NCBI RefSeq assembly: GCF_002015045.1
Contig: NZ_MUXX01000012.1
Location: 376,097 to 440,096 of the forward strand
Length of the DNA stretch: 64,000 nt
From: Haemophilus paraphrohaemolyticus
GTDB lineage: Bacteria > Pseudomonadota > Gammaproteobacteria > Enterobacterales > Pasteurellaceae
Reading direction: 5' to 3'
The notes under the pieces were generated by a model. That model did no database searches and was not told the DNA's origin. It worked only from the letters and a program-made list of their open reading frames with translations. A program made the position numbers and the translations under genes. Numbering within the stretch: the stretch's first letter is position 1; every line of letters starts with the position of its first letter. Shown one piece after another: positions 19,869 to 28,119 of this stretch.

Positions 19869-19961
19869 AGTATCGTCCTTTAGTTTTTAATTCTTTATCA
19901 GTTTATCATTAAAAAATAGAAAAATAGAAATATTCTCTTCTCAATTGTTAATAACATAAAA

Positions 19962-19990
19962 TGCCAAGCAACATCTTGGCAAGATTTTTT
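19962..19990 (+). other. orphan hairpin with T run upstream of yohJ
   Basis: TGCCAAG (19962-19968) pairs with CTTGGCA (19975-19981), then AGATTTTTT. It has terminator form on the plus strand, but no plus-strand gene lies upstream; it could be a leader attenuator of yohJK or end an antisense transcript. Confidence 0.5.
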
Positions 19991-20029
19991 AAAGAAAAAT
20001 TAAGCTAAATCAAATTTTCTTACGCCTAT

Positions 20030-20110
20030 AGCGGTATAATTTAATTTATTTTTTACAAATCATAAAAAAATTCAATTGTGATTTGCAAAAAGTAAGTGAA
20101 TTTATACCGT
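20030..20110. promoter_or_regulatory. nested dyad directly upstream of yohJ
   Basis: Outer arms GCGGTATAA (20031-20039) and TTATACCGT (20102-20110) enclose inner arms 20050-20062 and 20079-20091 that pair with one mismatch. The outer right arm ends seven bases before the Shine-Dalgarno AGGAGG. It could be a folded leader or an operator; nothing identifies a regulator. Confidence 0.45.
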
Positions 20111-20126
20111 TTTTTTAGGAGGATAT

Positions 20127-20489
20127 GTGATTTTCAAAGTCATTCGCCTTTTACTCTCGCTTGCTTTGCTCTTTGGTATGCTTTATCTAGGGAAATTGAT
20201 TGCTTATTTCATTCCTATCGGTATCTCAGATAGCATCTGGGGTATGTTATTGCTCTTCACTTGCCTTGTGATTGGCATAGTTAAAGTGGAATGGGTTACG
20301 CCGAGTGCACGCCCATTAACGCGTTATATGACCGTGTTTTTCATCCCGGTCTGTGCAGAAATTATTGAACACGTGGATGTTTTATATTCGCACGCGGTCT
20401 CATTCCTACTCGCGAATGTCCTCAGCTCCACTTTATCGCTCATGTTAATCGGTTTATTCGCACAAAAAATGTTCCATCGATATAAATAG
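20127..20489 (+). CDS. yohJ: CidA/LrgA family membrane protein YohJ
   Basis: A small inner membrane protein of 120 residues with four predicted membrane segments (about 7-27, 33-51, 62-81, 90-111) of the holin-like CidA/LrgA family (UPF0299). The start is GTG at 20127, preceded by AGGAGG only four bases away; the upstream ATG runs into a stop at once. It is paired with yohK eight bases downstream, the standard two-gene unit. In Gram-positives such pairs affect murein hydrolase activity and pyruvate uptake; the role here is unproven. Confidence 0.88.
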   Translation: MIFKVIRLLLSLALLFGMLYLGKLIAYFIPIGISDSIWGMLLLFTCLVIGIVKVEWVTPSARPLTRYMTVFFIPVCAEIIEHVDVLYSHAVSFLLANVLSSTLSLMLIGLFAQKMFHRYK

Positions 20490-20497
20490 AGGCAGCT

Positions 20498-21184
20498 ATG
20501 ATTTATCTCTTTTCTATCCTAACCATTTTCGCTTTTCTCGCAGGGCAACAAGTCAGCAAAAAACTACGTTCCAATGTGCTAAATCCATTCCTGATTGCCT
20601 TGGTAATTGTGGTGGCATTACTCTATTTTGTCGATATTCCCTATCAATCATATTATCAAGGCAACTTTCCGCTAAATAATTTACTTGGCATCTCTGTTGT
20701 TGCTTTAGCTTTACCCTTTTATGAACAGCTCCCGCAAATCCGTAAAAAATGGAAACCTATTGTCGCGGTATTACTTTTCAGTACCTTTGTTACAATGTTC
20801 ACTGGCGTATTCTTTGCCGTGATTTTAGGAGCACATCAAGATATTTTAGCGACCATTATTCCCAAATCAGTCTCTACCCCGATTGCGATTGCTATTGCTG
20901 GACAAATTGGCGGAAGCTCTGCGATTACTGCCGTAGGCGTAATGATTGCAGGTTTACTTGGTTCTGTTTTTGGCTTCTCAATTTTACACTGGTTGGGTGT
21001 ACGAAATGTACGTGCGATAGGTTTAACGATGGGTTCTGTTTCCCACGCATTAGGTACTGGACGTTGTATGGAATATAGCGTGAAAACGGGCAGTTATAGC
21101 TCAATTGCACTGGTTGCCTGTGGCGTGCTTTCTTCTATTTTTGCTCCCGTTATGTATAAACTAGCGGTAATGCTTTTCTACTAA
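20498..21184 (+). CDS. yohK: LrgB family membrane protein YohK
   Basis: The 228-residue partner of YohJ, with six or more hydrophobic segments and the LrgB signature region (PKSVSTPIAIAIAGQIGG at about 122-139, then GHALGTGR-like SHALGTGRCME near 178-190). Co-transcribed with yohJ (8-base gap). A 15-bp bidirectional terminator follows. Function as for YohJ is inferred from family. Confidence 0.9.
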   Translation: MIYLFSILTIFAFLAGQQVSKKLRSNVLNPFLIALVIVVALLYFVDIPYQSYYQGNFPLNNLLGISVVALALPFYEQLPQIRKKWKPIVAVLLFSTFVTMFTGVFFAVILGAHQDILATIIPKSVSTPIAIAIAGQIGGSSAITAVGVMIAGLLGSVFGFSILHWLGVRNVRAIGLTMGSVSHALGTGRCMEYSVKTGSYSSIALVACGVLSSIFAPVMYKLAVMLFY

Positions 21185-21198
21185 AATACCTAAATAAA

Positions 21199-21247
21199 AA
21201 GCTGAAATAACCAATATTTTAAATATCTAATATGGTTATTTCAGCTT
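21199..21247. terminator. bidirectional terminator between yohK and tsaB
   Basis: A perfect 15-bp stem (21199-21213 with 21233-21247; GCTGAAATAACCA) has A/T-rich flanks and a partly paired loop, between convergent genes. Confidence 0.85.
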
Positions 21248-21257
21248 ACAAATTTTT

Positions 21258-21953
21258 TTACTGCTTATGCGGCAACTTCTTCCAAGTCACTTCATTGCGT
21301 AAATAAACAGGTTCAATTTCATCAACCGATTTTACATTGCCTTTCGCAATTTCTTGCTCAGCTAAGGCAAGCATATATTTTGCCGAAGGTAAGGTAATTT
21401 CACTTATCGCAAGCAGTAGATTTTGCTCAGAAAATTGCGGATAAGCAGCCCAGCCTGTGCCCACCACGGTAATCTTATCGGTATCTAATTGAAACTGTAC
21501 TAATGCGCGTTCTGGCGAGCAAACTTGCTCTTTCACTTTCTCAATCCAACCGTTTTCGGTGCGAACTAATTGCGAAAAATAGACCTCATTCATTCTGGCA
21601 TCAATCAAGGCAATCACTTCTGTTGCACCTAATTCTTGATAAGCCTGTTCTGCCATTGTGGTGAGGTTTGAAATTGGTACGACTTTTAGTTCCGCTCCTA
21701 ACGCTAAACCTTGAGCGACACCCACGCCTACCCGTACGCCCGTAAAACTGCCAGGTCCTCGGCCAAAAGCTAAGTAATCAACCTCCTTGATGGAAAGATT
21801 AGCATTTTTTAATAAGCCATCGACCATCGGTAAAATGCGTTGCGTGTGCGTTCTTGGGCTAAGTTCATCTTCAAAAGTGATGTTGCCTTGATGCAACAAA
21901 GCCACCGAACAAGCTTCAGTGGCAGTATCTAAGGCGAGAATGGTATGATTCAT
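21258..21953 (-). CDS. tsaB: tRNA threonylcarbamoyladenosine biosynthesis protein TsaB
   Basis: TsaB (YeaZ) scaffolds TsaD and TsaE in the last step of t6A37 formation on ANN-decoding tRNAs. The 231-residue product has the ASKHA fold start ILALDTATEACSVAL and the family motif AFGRGPGSFTGVRVG at about 67-81, with the usual length. It is a monocistronic gene convergent with yohK; a two-hairpin repeat sits just upstream at 21974-22041. Confidence 0.96.
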   Translation of the reverse strand: MNHTILALDTATEACSVALLHQGNITFEDELSPRTHTQRILPMVDGLLKNANLSIKEVDYLAFGRGPGSFTGVRVGVGVAQGLALGAELKVVPISNLTTMAEQAYQELGATEVIALIDARMNEVYFSQLVRTENGWIEKVKEQVCSPERALVQFQLDTDKITVVGTGWAAYPQFSEQNLLLAISEITLPSAKYMLALAEQEIAKGNVKSVDEIEPVYLRNEVTWKKLPHKQ

Positions 21954-21973
21954 TCTAAACTCTCTAATTTGTA

Positions 21974-22041
21974 CGTAGAGGCAGGGTTTATTCCTGCCCT
22001 TATAAAATGAAAATAGGACGGGGATAAACTCCGCCCCTACG
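21974..22041. repeat. two-hairpin intergenic repeat, copy 1
   Basis: Outer ends CGTAGAGGC and GCCCCTACG pair with one mismatch. Inside are two smaller hairpins, GCAGGG/CCTGC and GGGG/CCCC type with TTTAT loops. It shares its ends and two-hairpin plan with the elements at 31947, 32871 and 56941. Confidence 0.7.
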
Positions 22042-22058
22042 ATTTGATACTTTAAAGA

Positions 22059-23141
22059 TTATTTTTGATGTTTACGACGACGCTCCTCGACCGCTTCTGC
22101 TAAAGCGAATAGTGCTTTTTCGCTATCTTCCCAGCCAATACAACCGTCGGTGATACTTTGGCCGTAAACTAAATCTTCAAGCGTTTGACCTGATTTCAGA
22201 TCTTGGCGACCTTCGACTAAATGACTTTCGATCATCACGCCAGAAATTAAATCCGAACCGCCAGCAATTTGTTTGCAAACATCTTCACATACATCCATTT
22301 GGCGCTTGAACTGCTTACTGCTGTTAGCGTGGCTGAAATCCACCATTACGTGTGGACGATGACCTGATTTTTCGATCTCTGCACACACTGCCGCAACTGA
22401 TTCTGCATCATAATTTGTACCTTTATCGCCGCCACGTAAAATGATATGGCAATCTTGGTTGCCTTCAGTTGAGACGATTGCTGAATGGCCAAATTTGGTT
22501 ACCGACAAGAAATGGTGCGGTGATTCTGCTGAAGCAATTGCATCTAGCGCAATTTTTACGCTGCCATTGGTACCATTTTTAAAACCTACTGCGCAAGATA
22601 GTCCTGAAGCTAATTCACGGTGTACTTGTGATTCGGTCGTACGAGCACCAATCGCACCCCAGCTCATAAAATCTGCCATATATTGTGGCGTGATCATATC
22701 CAAAAATTCACCCGCTGCTGGCACGCCTAAATCGTTAATATCTGAAAGTACTTTACGACCTAAACGTAAACCATCGTTTAATGCGTAAGTTTCATTCAAA
22801 TATGGGTCATTGATTAAGCCTTTCCAGCCCACAGTTGTACGTGGTTTTTCGAAATATACACGCATAACCACTTCAAGATTTTGGTTAATTTTTGGATTTG
22901 CACGCATGACTTTAATTCGATTAGCATATTCAAGTGCAGCTTTTGGATCGTGGATCGAGCAAGGCCCAATCACCACTAATAAACGATCATCTGCACCATG
23001 AATAATTTTATGAATCGCTTGGCGTGCTTTTTCCACCGTTTCTGCTGCAACATCGCTTGCAGGAAAACGCTCTAATAAAGCAATCGGTGGTAAAAGTTGT
23101 TCAATATTTTTAATACGAAGGTCATCATTTTTGTAAGACAT
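22059..23141 (-). CDS. aroG: 3-deoxy-7-phosphoheptulonate synthase
   Basis: Condenses phosphoenolpyruvate with erythrose 4-phosphate, the first step of aromatic amino acid synthesis. The 360-residue class I product has the IGPCSIHDPKAA segment with the metal-site cysteine, the KPRTTVGWKG PEP/E4P site, RGG and the DFSHANSSK region. The length and ARTTESQ motif match AroG/F/H of E. coli; which amino acid inhibits it cannot be decided with certainty from the sequence. Upstream is a TrpR-type operator, which argues for tryptophan repression. Confidence 0.95.
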   Translation of the reverse strand: MSYKNDDLRIKNIEQLLPPIALLERFPASDVAAETVEKARQAIHKIIHGADDRLLVVIGPCSIHDPKAALEYANRIKVMRANPKINQNLEVVMRVYFEKPRTTVGWKGLINDPYLNETYALNDGLRLGRKVLSDINDLGVPAAGEFLDMITPQYMADFMSWGAIGARTTESQVHRELASGLSCAVGFKNGTNGSVKIALDAIASAESPHHFLSVTKFGHSAIVSTEGNQDCHIILRGGDKGTNYDAESVAAVCAEIEKSGHRPHVMVDFSHANSSKQFKRQMDVCEDVCKQIAGGSDLISGVMIESHLVEGRQDLKSGQTLEDLVYGQSITDGCIGWEDSEKALFALAEAVEERRRKHQK

Positions 23142-23212
23142 TGTGTTCTCTCTTATTGTGTTATGAGTAAGTGGCTATAAAGGTAGTGCAATCAAATTAA
23201 AATGTCAAACAC

Positions 23213-23236
23213 TTTGTACTACTACAATAGTACAAA
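23213..23236. promoter_or_regulatory. TrpR-type operator of aroG
   Basis: A perfect 24-bp dyad: TTTGTACTA, six bases, TAGTACAAA. The inner 18 bases GTACTA-N6-TAGTAC match both half-sites and the spacing of the enterobacterial TrpR operator (GTACTAGTTAACTAGTAC). TrpR control is inferred from this match. Confidence 0.7.
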
Positions 23237-23254
23237 ATTACTTTAATTAGTAAA
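23227..23254 (-). promoter_or_regulatory. candidate aroG promoter overlapping the operator
   Basis: On the minus strand -35 TTTACT (23254-23249), 16-base spacer, -10 TACTAT (23232-23227). The -10 lies inside the dyad, so a bound repressor would block it. A second TTGACA at 23208-23203 lacks a good -10. Confidence 0.45.
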
Positions 23255-23275
23255 ATTTATACAAGTGGCATAAAT

Positions 23276-23329
23276 AAGCGGTGATTCTAACAAGATTTTT
23301 TGCAAAATACTCATCAAAAACCACCGCTT
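23276..23329 (-). terminator. possible ftsK terminator (diverged uptake-signal pair)
   Basis: AAGCGGTG (23276-23283) and CACCGCTT (23322-23329) pair across a 38-base loop containing the USS-associated motif GATTTTTTGCAAAAT, also found behind nlpI. The T run is poor. Confidence 0.45.
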
Positions 23330-23335
23330 GCTTAT

Positions 23336-26300
23336 TTAAATAATTTCTCGTCTACCTCGATGATCTGGTGCTGAAAGAATTCCTTCTTGCTCCATTTGAT
23401 CTAAGATGCGAGCCGCTCGCGGAAAACCTAAATTTAGCTTACGCTGAATACCACTTGCCGTTGTAATGCCTGTTTCTAATACGAATGCCACCACTTCATC
23501 AAAACGCGCGTCAAGCTCTCCAGTACCTCCTTCACTCCGTTCTTCAGGCTCTTGAAGCGATTCCAAAATGCTCTCAATATATTCTGGTTTGCCACGAGCT
23601 TTCCAATTATCCGCCACATTCATGACATCATCATCACTCATATAAGCCCCGTGCACACGCACCAACTCTGGGCTACCCGCTTTGGAATAAAGCATATCGC
23701 CACGACCAAGTAAGTTTTCCGCACCAATGCTATCTAAAATAGTACGAGAATCGTAAGGACTTGCTACCGTAAACGCAATACGGCTTGGAATATTCGCTTT
23801 AATTACGCCTGTAATGACATCGGTTGATGGGCGCTGCGTTGCCAAAATCAGATGAATCCCCACCGCACGGGCTTTTTGTGAAATACGCATAATATATTCC
23901 TCCACCTCTTTGCCTGCAGTCATCATCAGATCGGCGAATTCATCCACCACCAAAACAATGTAGCTGAGTTTACCCAACGCAGGCGGCATTTTGTCCATTG
24001 AATCGCCCTCTTTCCAACTTGGATCTGCAATTGGCATACCCATTGCTTCAGCTTCATCAATTTTATTATTGTAGCCTGTAATATTACGCACGTTTAAATG
24101 AGTCAGTAAGGTGTAGCGACGCTCCATCTCATCCACAGCCCAACGTAAGGCATTTGCCGCCTTTTTCATATCAATCACGACAGGCGTAAGCAGGTGCGGA
24201 ATATCGTTATACACCGAAAGTTCAACCTGTTTCGGGTCAATCATAATCAAGCGAACTTGTTCAGGCGTAAGTTTATAGAGCAAACTCAAAATCATGGTGT
24301 TGATCCCAACCGATTTACCGCCCCCCGTTTGACCTGCAACAAGCAGATGCGGCGTTTCTACCATATCCATAATCACGGGTTTATTCGCCAAATCTTTCCC
24401 CAAAATCATTGGTAGTTTGGCTTTGGTATAACGGAACTCATCGCTTGCAATTAAATCGCGTAACCACACAATTTCACGATGCGGATTCGGCACCTCAATG
24501 CCCATATAAGGCTTACCAGGCACCACATCAGTAATTCGAATGGTAGACATCATTTCGCGGGCTAAATCACTCGCCAACGAGGTAATTTTTGCCGCTTTCA
24601 CCCCCACTGCGGGTTTAATTTCGTAACGGGTTACCACAGGCCCTACTAATACATCTTCAACCGTCGCTTTTACACCATAGTTTGCCAATGCAGTTTCAAT
24701 ACGACGAGAAGTGGCAATAATTTCGCCCTCGGTCATCTGCTGACCGCTTGGATGATGCTCTTCCAATAAATCCAATGTGGGTAAGGGAGTAGTCGGTTTT
24801 TCTAATTTTTTACTCCCTTGCAACAACGGATGAATTAAGGTTTCACCGTAGCCTCCTCGGGGATAGTCGGGGGGGAGATGCCCTTCCGCACCCACGGCTG
24901 CTTTTAACGGTGTAGTGAATTTTGACGGCGTAGGTTCAGTACGAATTTGCACATTGGTTGGCAAGTCCGTTTCAAAATGGCTTGAACCTTCGGTAATCTT
25001 ATTAAAAGTATGCTCTAAGCCCGCCGCTTTTGCTCGTGCCTCAATTTCTGCCAAACGCTTGCGTTCCATTTCCGCAAACTCACGTTCACGAATCGCATCA
25101 AAATCCTCCTCTTGCTCTTCTCTCTCTTCATCCTCTGCCCTTAATTTAATCACAGGCGAAGGGGATTGCATAAAATGAAGCACTTCATTCTCAGATGCTG
25201 CTTGTTCAATCGCATCAACCCCAGAATCCTCATTCGTTAAACGCACACTAATTTTCGGTTGAGTGTGCTGATTTGCACTATTTTCTGTAAAATCCACCGC
25301 TTGTTCCATAGGCTCTGCTTGTGGTTCAACAGGGTTTAAACGTACTTTTGGTAGTTCCACATTCAACCCAATGTTATTTTCAGTTTGAGTCGGTTGCACT
25401 TCCGTTTCAAGTTCAGGCAATCTAATTTTCGGCAGCTCGGTATGCATATCTGCAGGATTAAACAAATTCATCTCTGCTGTTTTTGCCACCGTCGTAGGCT
25501 TAATATCAGAAGCTATCTCAGAAGAAGAGGTTTCAGCCGAATAAATTTCAGCAGGAGAAGCTTGCTGCAAACCGCTGATATTAGGACGTTTAAAGAGTGT
25601 CAGATCAGTCAGCTGTTCATCCATTGAAATAACAGCTTCCGCACGCTCTTCAGACTGCCCTTCTAGCTGTGTTTCACTCGTAAGCGGTGAATTTTCACTA
25701 TCAACTTGCAAATCATCTTCGGTTGGCTCAACTTCTGCTACAGGTCTCACTTGCAACGGTTTTTCTTCCACTTTAGTATCTTTCGCACTTACCCAATCAT
25801 AGAAATTCATCAATAATGGAATAAGCGTTTGACCTGAGCAAAAATAGAACCCGATTGCGGTCAGTAGCATTGCCACAAATAAACTACCAAATTGCCCGAT
25901 ATGCTCGCTCATCAAGCCTTGACTCATCGCCCCGACAAAACCGCCTGACAGATAATTCGGCGAGTTCGATAAAATGGTATTCGCTAAGCCAGCCAAGCCA
26001 ATCATCAGCACAAAGAAGCTCAAACTACGGAGTAAAATGCCTTTAAACGTTGCATTTTCTGCCCCTCGCGTAAGCAACATATAAGCGGAAAATCCCGTTA
26101 AACTAAATGGCAGGAGAAAGGCGACTTTGCCAAAAAAGGCATAAAGTAAATCGATCATCCACGCCCCAAACATACCCGTTTTGTTTAATGGCTCACTTGT
26201 GGCGGTACTCGCCACTGACCATGCATTATCTAACGGGCTATAGCTTGCCCACGCGAGAATAAGATAAATCCCAAACAAGCCACAAAGGGCAAAAAGAAAA

Positions 26301-26338
26301 TTAAAGGCAGTTTCTTTTCCTTTAAGTCGTCTAATCAC
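23336..26338 (-). CDS. ftsK: DNA translocase FtsK
   Basis: Septal ATP-driven DNA pump that sorts chromosome ends and activates XerCD at dif. The 1000-residue product has four or five N-terminal membrane segments (within about 15-180), a Pro/Glu/Gln-rich linker of roughly 300 residues, the RecA-like motor with Walker A GQTGGGKS at 669-676 and Walker B IVLVVDEFADL near 795-804, and the winged-helix gamma domain from about 938 that reads KOPS. It is shorter than E. coli FtsK because the linker is shorter. Follows lrp by 11 bases, the conserved lrp-ftsK arrangement. Confidence 0.97.
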   Translation of the reverse strand: MIRRLKGKETAFNFLFALCGLFGIYLILAWASYSPLDNAWSVASTATSEPLNKTGMFGAWMIDLLYAFFGKVAFLLPFSLTGFSAYMLLTRGAENATFKGILLRSLSFFVLMIGLAGLANTILSNSPNYLSGGFVGAMSQGLMSEHIGQFGSLFVAMLLTAIGFYFCSGQTLIPLLMNFYDWVSAKDTKVEEKPLQVRPVAEVEPTEDDLQVDSENSPLTSETQLEGQSEERAEAVISMDEQLTDLTLFKRPNISGLQQASPAEIYSAETSSSEIASDIKPTTVAKTAEMNLFNPADMHTELPKIRLPELETEVQPTQTENNIGLNVELPKVRLNPVEPQAEPMEQAVDFTENSANQHTQPKISVRLTNEDSGVDAIEQAASENEVLHFMQSPSPVIKLRAEDEEREEQEEDFDAIREREFAEMERKRLAEIEARAKAAGLEHTFNKITEGSSHFETDLPTNVQIRTEPTPSKFTTPLKAAVGAEGHLPPDYPRGGYGETLIHPLLQGSKKLEKPTTPLPTLDLLEEHHPSGQQMTEGEIIATSRRIETALANYGVKATVEDVLVGPVVTRYEIKPAVGVKAAKITSLASDLAREMMSTIRITDVVPGKPYMGIEVPNPHREIVWLRDLIASDEFRYTKAKLPMILGKDLANKPVIMDMVETPHLLVAGQTGGGKSVGINTMILSLLYKLTPEQVRLIMIDPKQVELSVYNDIPHLLTPVVIDMKKAANALRWAVDEMERRYTLLTHLNVRNITGYNNKIDEAEAMGMPIADPSWKEGDSMDKMPPALGKLSYIVLVVDEFADLMMTAGKEVEEYIMRISQKARAVGIHLILATQRPSTDVITGVIKANIPSRIAFTVASPYDSRTILDSIGAENLLGRGDMLYSKAGSPELVRVHGAYMSDDDVMNVADNWKARGKPEYIESILESLQEPEERSEGGTGELDARFDEVVAFVLETGITTASGIQRKLNLGFPRAARILDQMEQEGILSAPDHRGRREII

Positions 26339-26349
26339 AATATTTCCTT

Positions 26350-26832
26350 TTATTTAAGCAACAAATAATTCGTCTGTTTCACTTCTTCCATCACCACATA
26401 AGTGCGGGTATCGTTCACACCAGGTAAACGCAAAAGTGTGGTACCGAGTAATTTACGATAAGCCGCCATATCGGCAACCCTTGTTTTGAGTAAATAGTCA
26501 AAATCGCCTGATACCAAATGACACTCTTGGATTTCATCTAATTGTTGCACCGCTTGGTTGAATTCCTCAAACACATCAGGTTTACCTCGCACAAGCGTAA
26601 TTTCTACGATAACTAAAAGAGGGGCTTCCAACAATTCAGGGTTAAGCAAGGCACGGTAGCCCATAATCACGTTCTGTTTTTCCAGACGCTTAACGCGTTC
26701 AAGGCAGGGCGTTGGGGAAAGTCCTACGCGTTTAGAAAGTTCGATGTTAGAAATTTTGCCGTTGCGTTGAAGTTCGTTCAGGATTTTTAAATCAATTGCA
26801 TCTAATGCACGGGGTAATTTTTTTGCTTCCAT
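26350..26832 (-). CDS. lrp: leucine-responsive regulatory protein
   Basis: Lrp/AsnC-family global regulator of amino acid metabolism. The 160-residue product has the N-terminal helix-turn-helix (DLKILNELQRNGKISNIELS, then RVGLSPTPCLERVKRLE) and the C-terminal RAM ligand-binding domain (HLVSGDFDYLLKTRVADM). It lies between rnd (15-base gap) and ftsK (11-base gap) on the same strand, so rnd-lrp-ftsK may be co-transcribed. The lrp-ftsK neighbourhood and similarity to the E. coli protein support Lrp rather than another family member. Confidence 0.93.
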   Translation of the reverse strand: MEAKKLPRALDAIDLKILNELQRNGKISNIELSKRVGLSPTPCLERVKRLEKQNVIMGYRALLNPELLEAPLLVIVEITLVRGKPDVFEEFNQAVQQLDEIQECHLVSGDFDYLLKTRVADMAAYRKLLGTTLLRLPGVNDTRTYVVMEEVKQTNYLLLK

Positions 26833-26847
26833 AGTGTTTATCTCATT

Positions 26848-27966
26848 TTAATTAAATACATTCACCAATTGCTCACCATATTCTTTTCGCCAACCGCATA
26901 ATAATTCTGGTAAACGATCACAAGATCGACCTTTAATATACCAATTAAATAGCTGATTTAACTGACGCTTACTTGCTACCAGTTCAGCAGGCAGATCAAG
27001 CGGTCGAATTTCGGTAAGCTTTTGCTGCAAGGCTTTTAAGCTATGTTTGTAATTAGGCTCATCCACTAAACGTACAATTTTGGCAGGATAAAGTTCCGCT
27101 GGGGTATTCATCCCTTGTTCTACTAAACGTAAGATTTTTTTACCGTGCCGGCGGACTTCATTTGGGTGCATAAAATCTAACAATTGCGAAGGATTTTTTG
27201 GCAAAATGCGGGCAATTTCATATAAACTTGCCTCTTTTACCACAAAATTCAAGGCTAAATTGCGACTCCTCGCCTCTTCCACTCGCCATTTTGCGAGTAA
27301 TTTTAACACAGCCAACTGCTGTGGTTCTAACCGCCACGCATTTGAAATTTTGATGTAAGCCTTGTCTAAATCATCCTCGCGTTCACGTTTCGTTAAAAAA
27401 GCAGAACACTCTTCATTCACGGCATTCTGCCAGTTTGTTTGAGCTAATTCTGTCTGCATTTTCTGATAAATTGGCAACAAATACCACACATCGGCTGTGG
27501 CATATTGCAACTGGGTTTCGCTTAATGGACGCGCAAGCCAATCTGTACGCGAAGCTCCTTTATCGAGCTCAATATCTAAATAATGTAACACCAATTTTGC
27601 AAAGCCAACGGATATGCCTAAGTTTAAGAAATTCGCCATCACTTGCGTATCTACCAACGGCGTAGGTAATTGGTTAAAAGAACATTCAAACACTTCCAAA
27701 TCTTCACTACAAGCGTGCAATACTTTAATGACGTTTTGATCGGCAAGTAATGCAATAAAAGGGCTGAAATCTTCAATCGTAGTTGGATCTATCAAACTCA
27801 CTTGTTTACCATCAAATAGCTGAATTAGCCCCAGTTTCGGGTAGAAAGTCCGCTCGCGGATAAACTCTGTATCTAACGCCACAGCAGGCACTTGACGAGC
27901 ATTTTGACAAACTTCAGCTAATTGCTGTTCATTTTCCACCCAAAGGTAGTGAATTGATGAATTCAT
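26848..27966 (-). CDS. rnd: ribonuclease D
   Basis: A 3'-5' exoribonuclease that trims tRNA 3' ends. The 372-residue product has the DEDD motifs ALDTEFIRE (Exo I, near 30-38), VLHACSEDLEVF (Exo II) and YATADVWYLLPIY (Exo III), followed by HRDC helices. Start chosen at MNSSIHYLWVENEQQL; it is divergent from mlc, and both promoters must lie in the 153-base gap. First in a likely rnd-lrp-ftsK unit. Confidence 0.95.
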   Translation of the reverse strand: MNSSIHYLWVENEQQLAEVCQNARQVPAVALDTEFIRERTFYPKLGLIQLFDGKQVSLIDPTTIEDFSPFIALLADQNVIKVLHACSEDLEVFECSFNQLPTPLVDTQVMANFLNLGISVGFAKLVLHYLDIELDKGASRTDWLARPLSETQLQYATADVWYLLPIYQKMQTELAQTNWQNAVNEECSAFLTKREREDDLDKAYIKISNAWRLEPQQLAVLKLLAKWRVEEARSRNLALNFVVKEASLYEIARILPKNPSQLLDFMHPNEVRRHGKKILRLVEQGMNTPAELYPAKIVRLVDEPNYKHSLKALQQKLTEIRPLDLPAELVASKRQLNQLFNWYIKGRSCDRLPELLCGWRKEYGEQLVNVFN

Positions 27967-28008
27967 TTCGGCTTTTCTCGTGATTTTCTTTAAATTTAAA
28001 AATAAATA

Positions 28009-28024
28009 TGTGAACTAGATCACA
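28009..28024. promoter_or_regulatory. CRP site upstream of mlc
   Basis: TGTGA-ACTAGA-TCACA matches both CRP half-sites exactly with the standard 6-base spacer. A -10-like TATAAA lies at 28069-28074, placing the site near -64 for mlc. It could also act on rnd. Confidence 0.75.
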
Positions 28025-28119
28025 TTATGCGTATAAATTGGTTGTACTTCTACAAAATTACCGCAAAATATAAAAACAAATGGAGCAAATAACAAATAAA
28101 TTATGGAGAACGTCAATTA

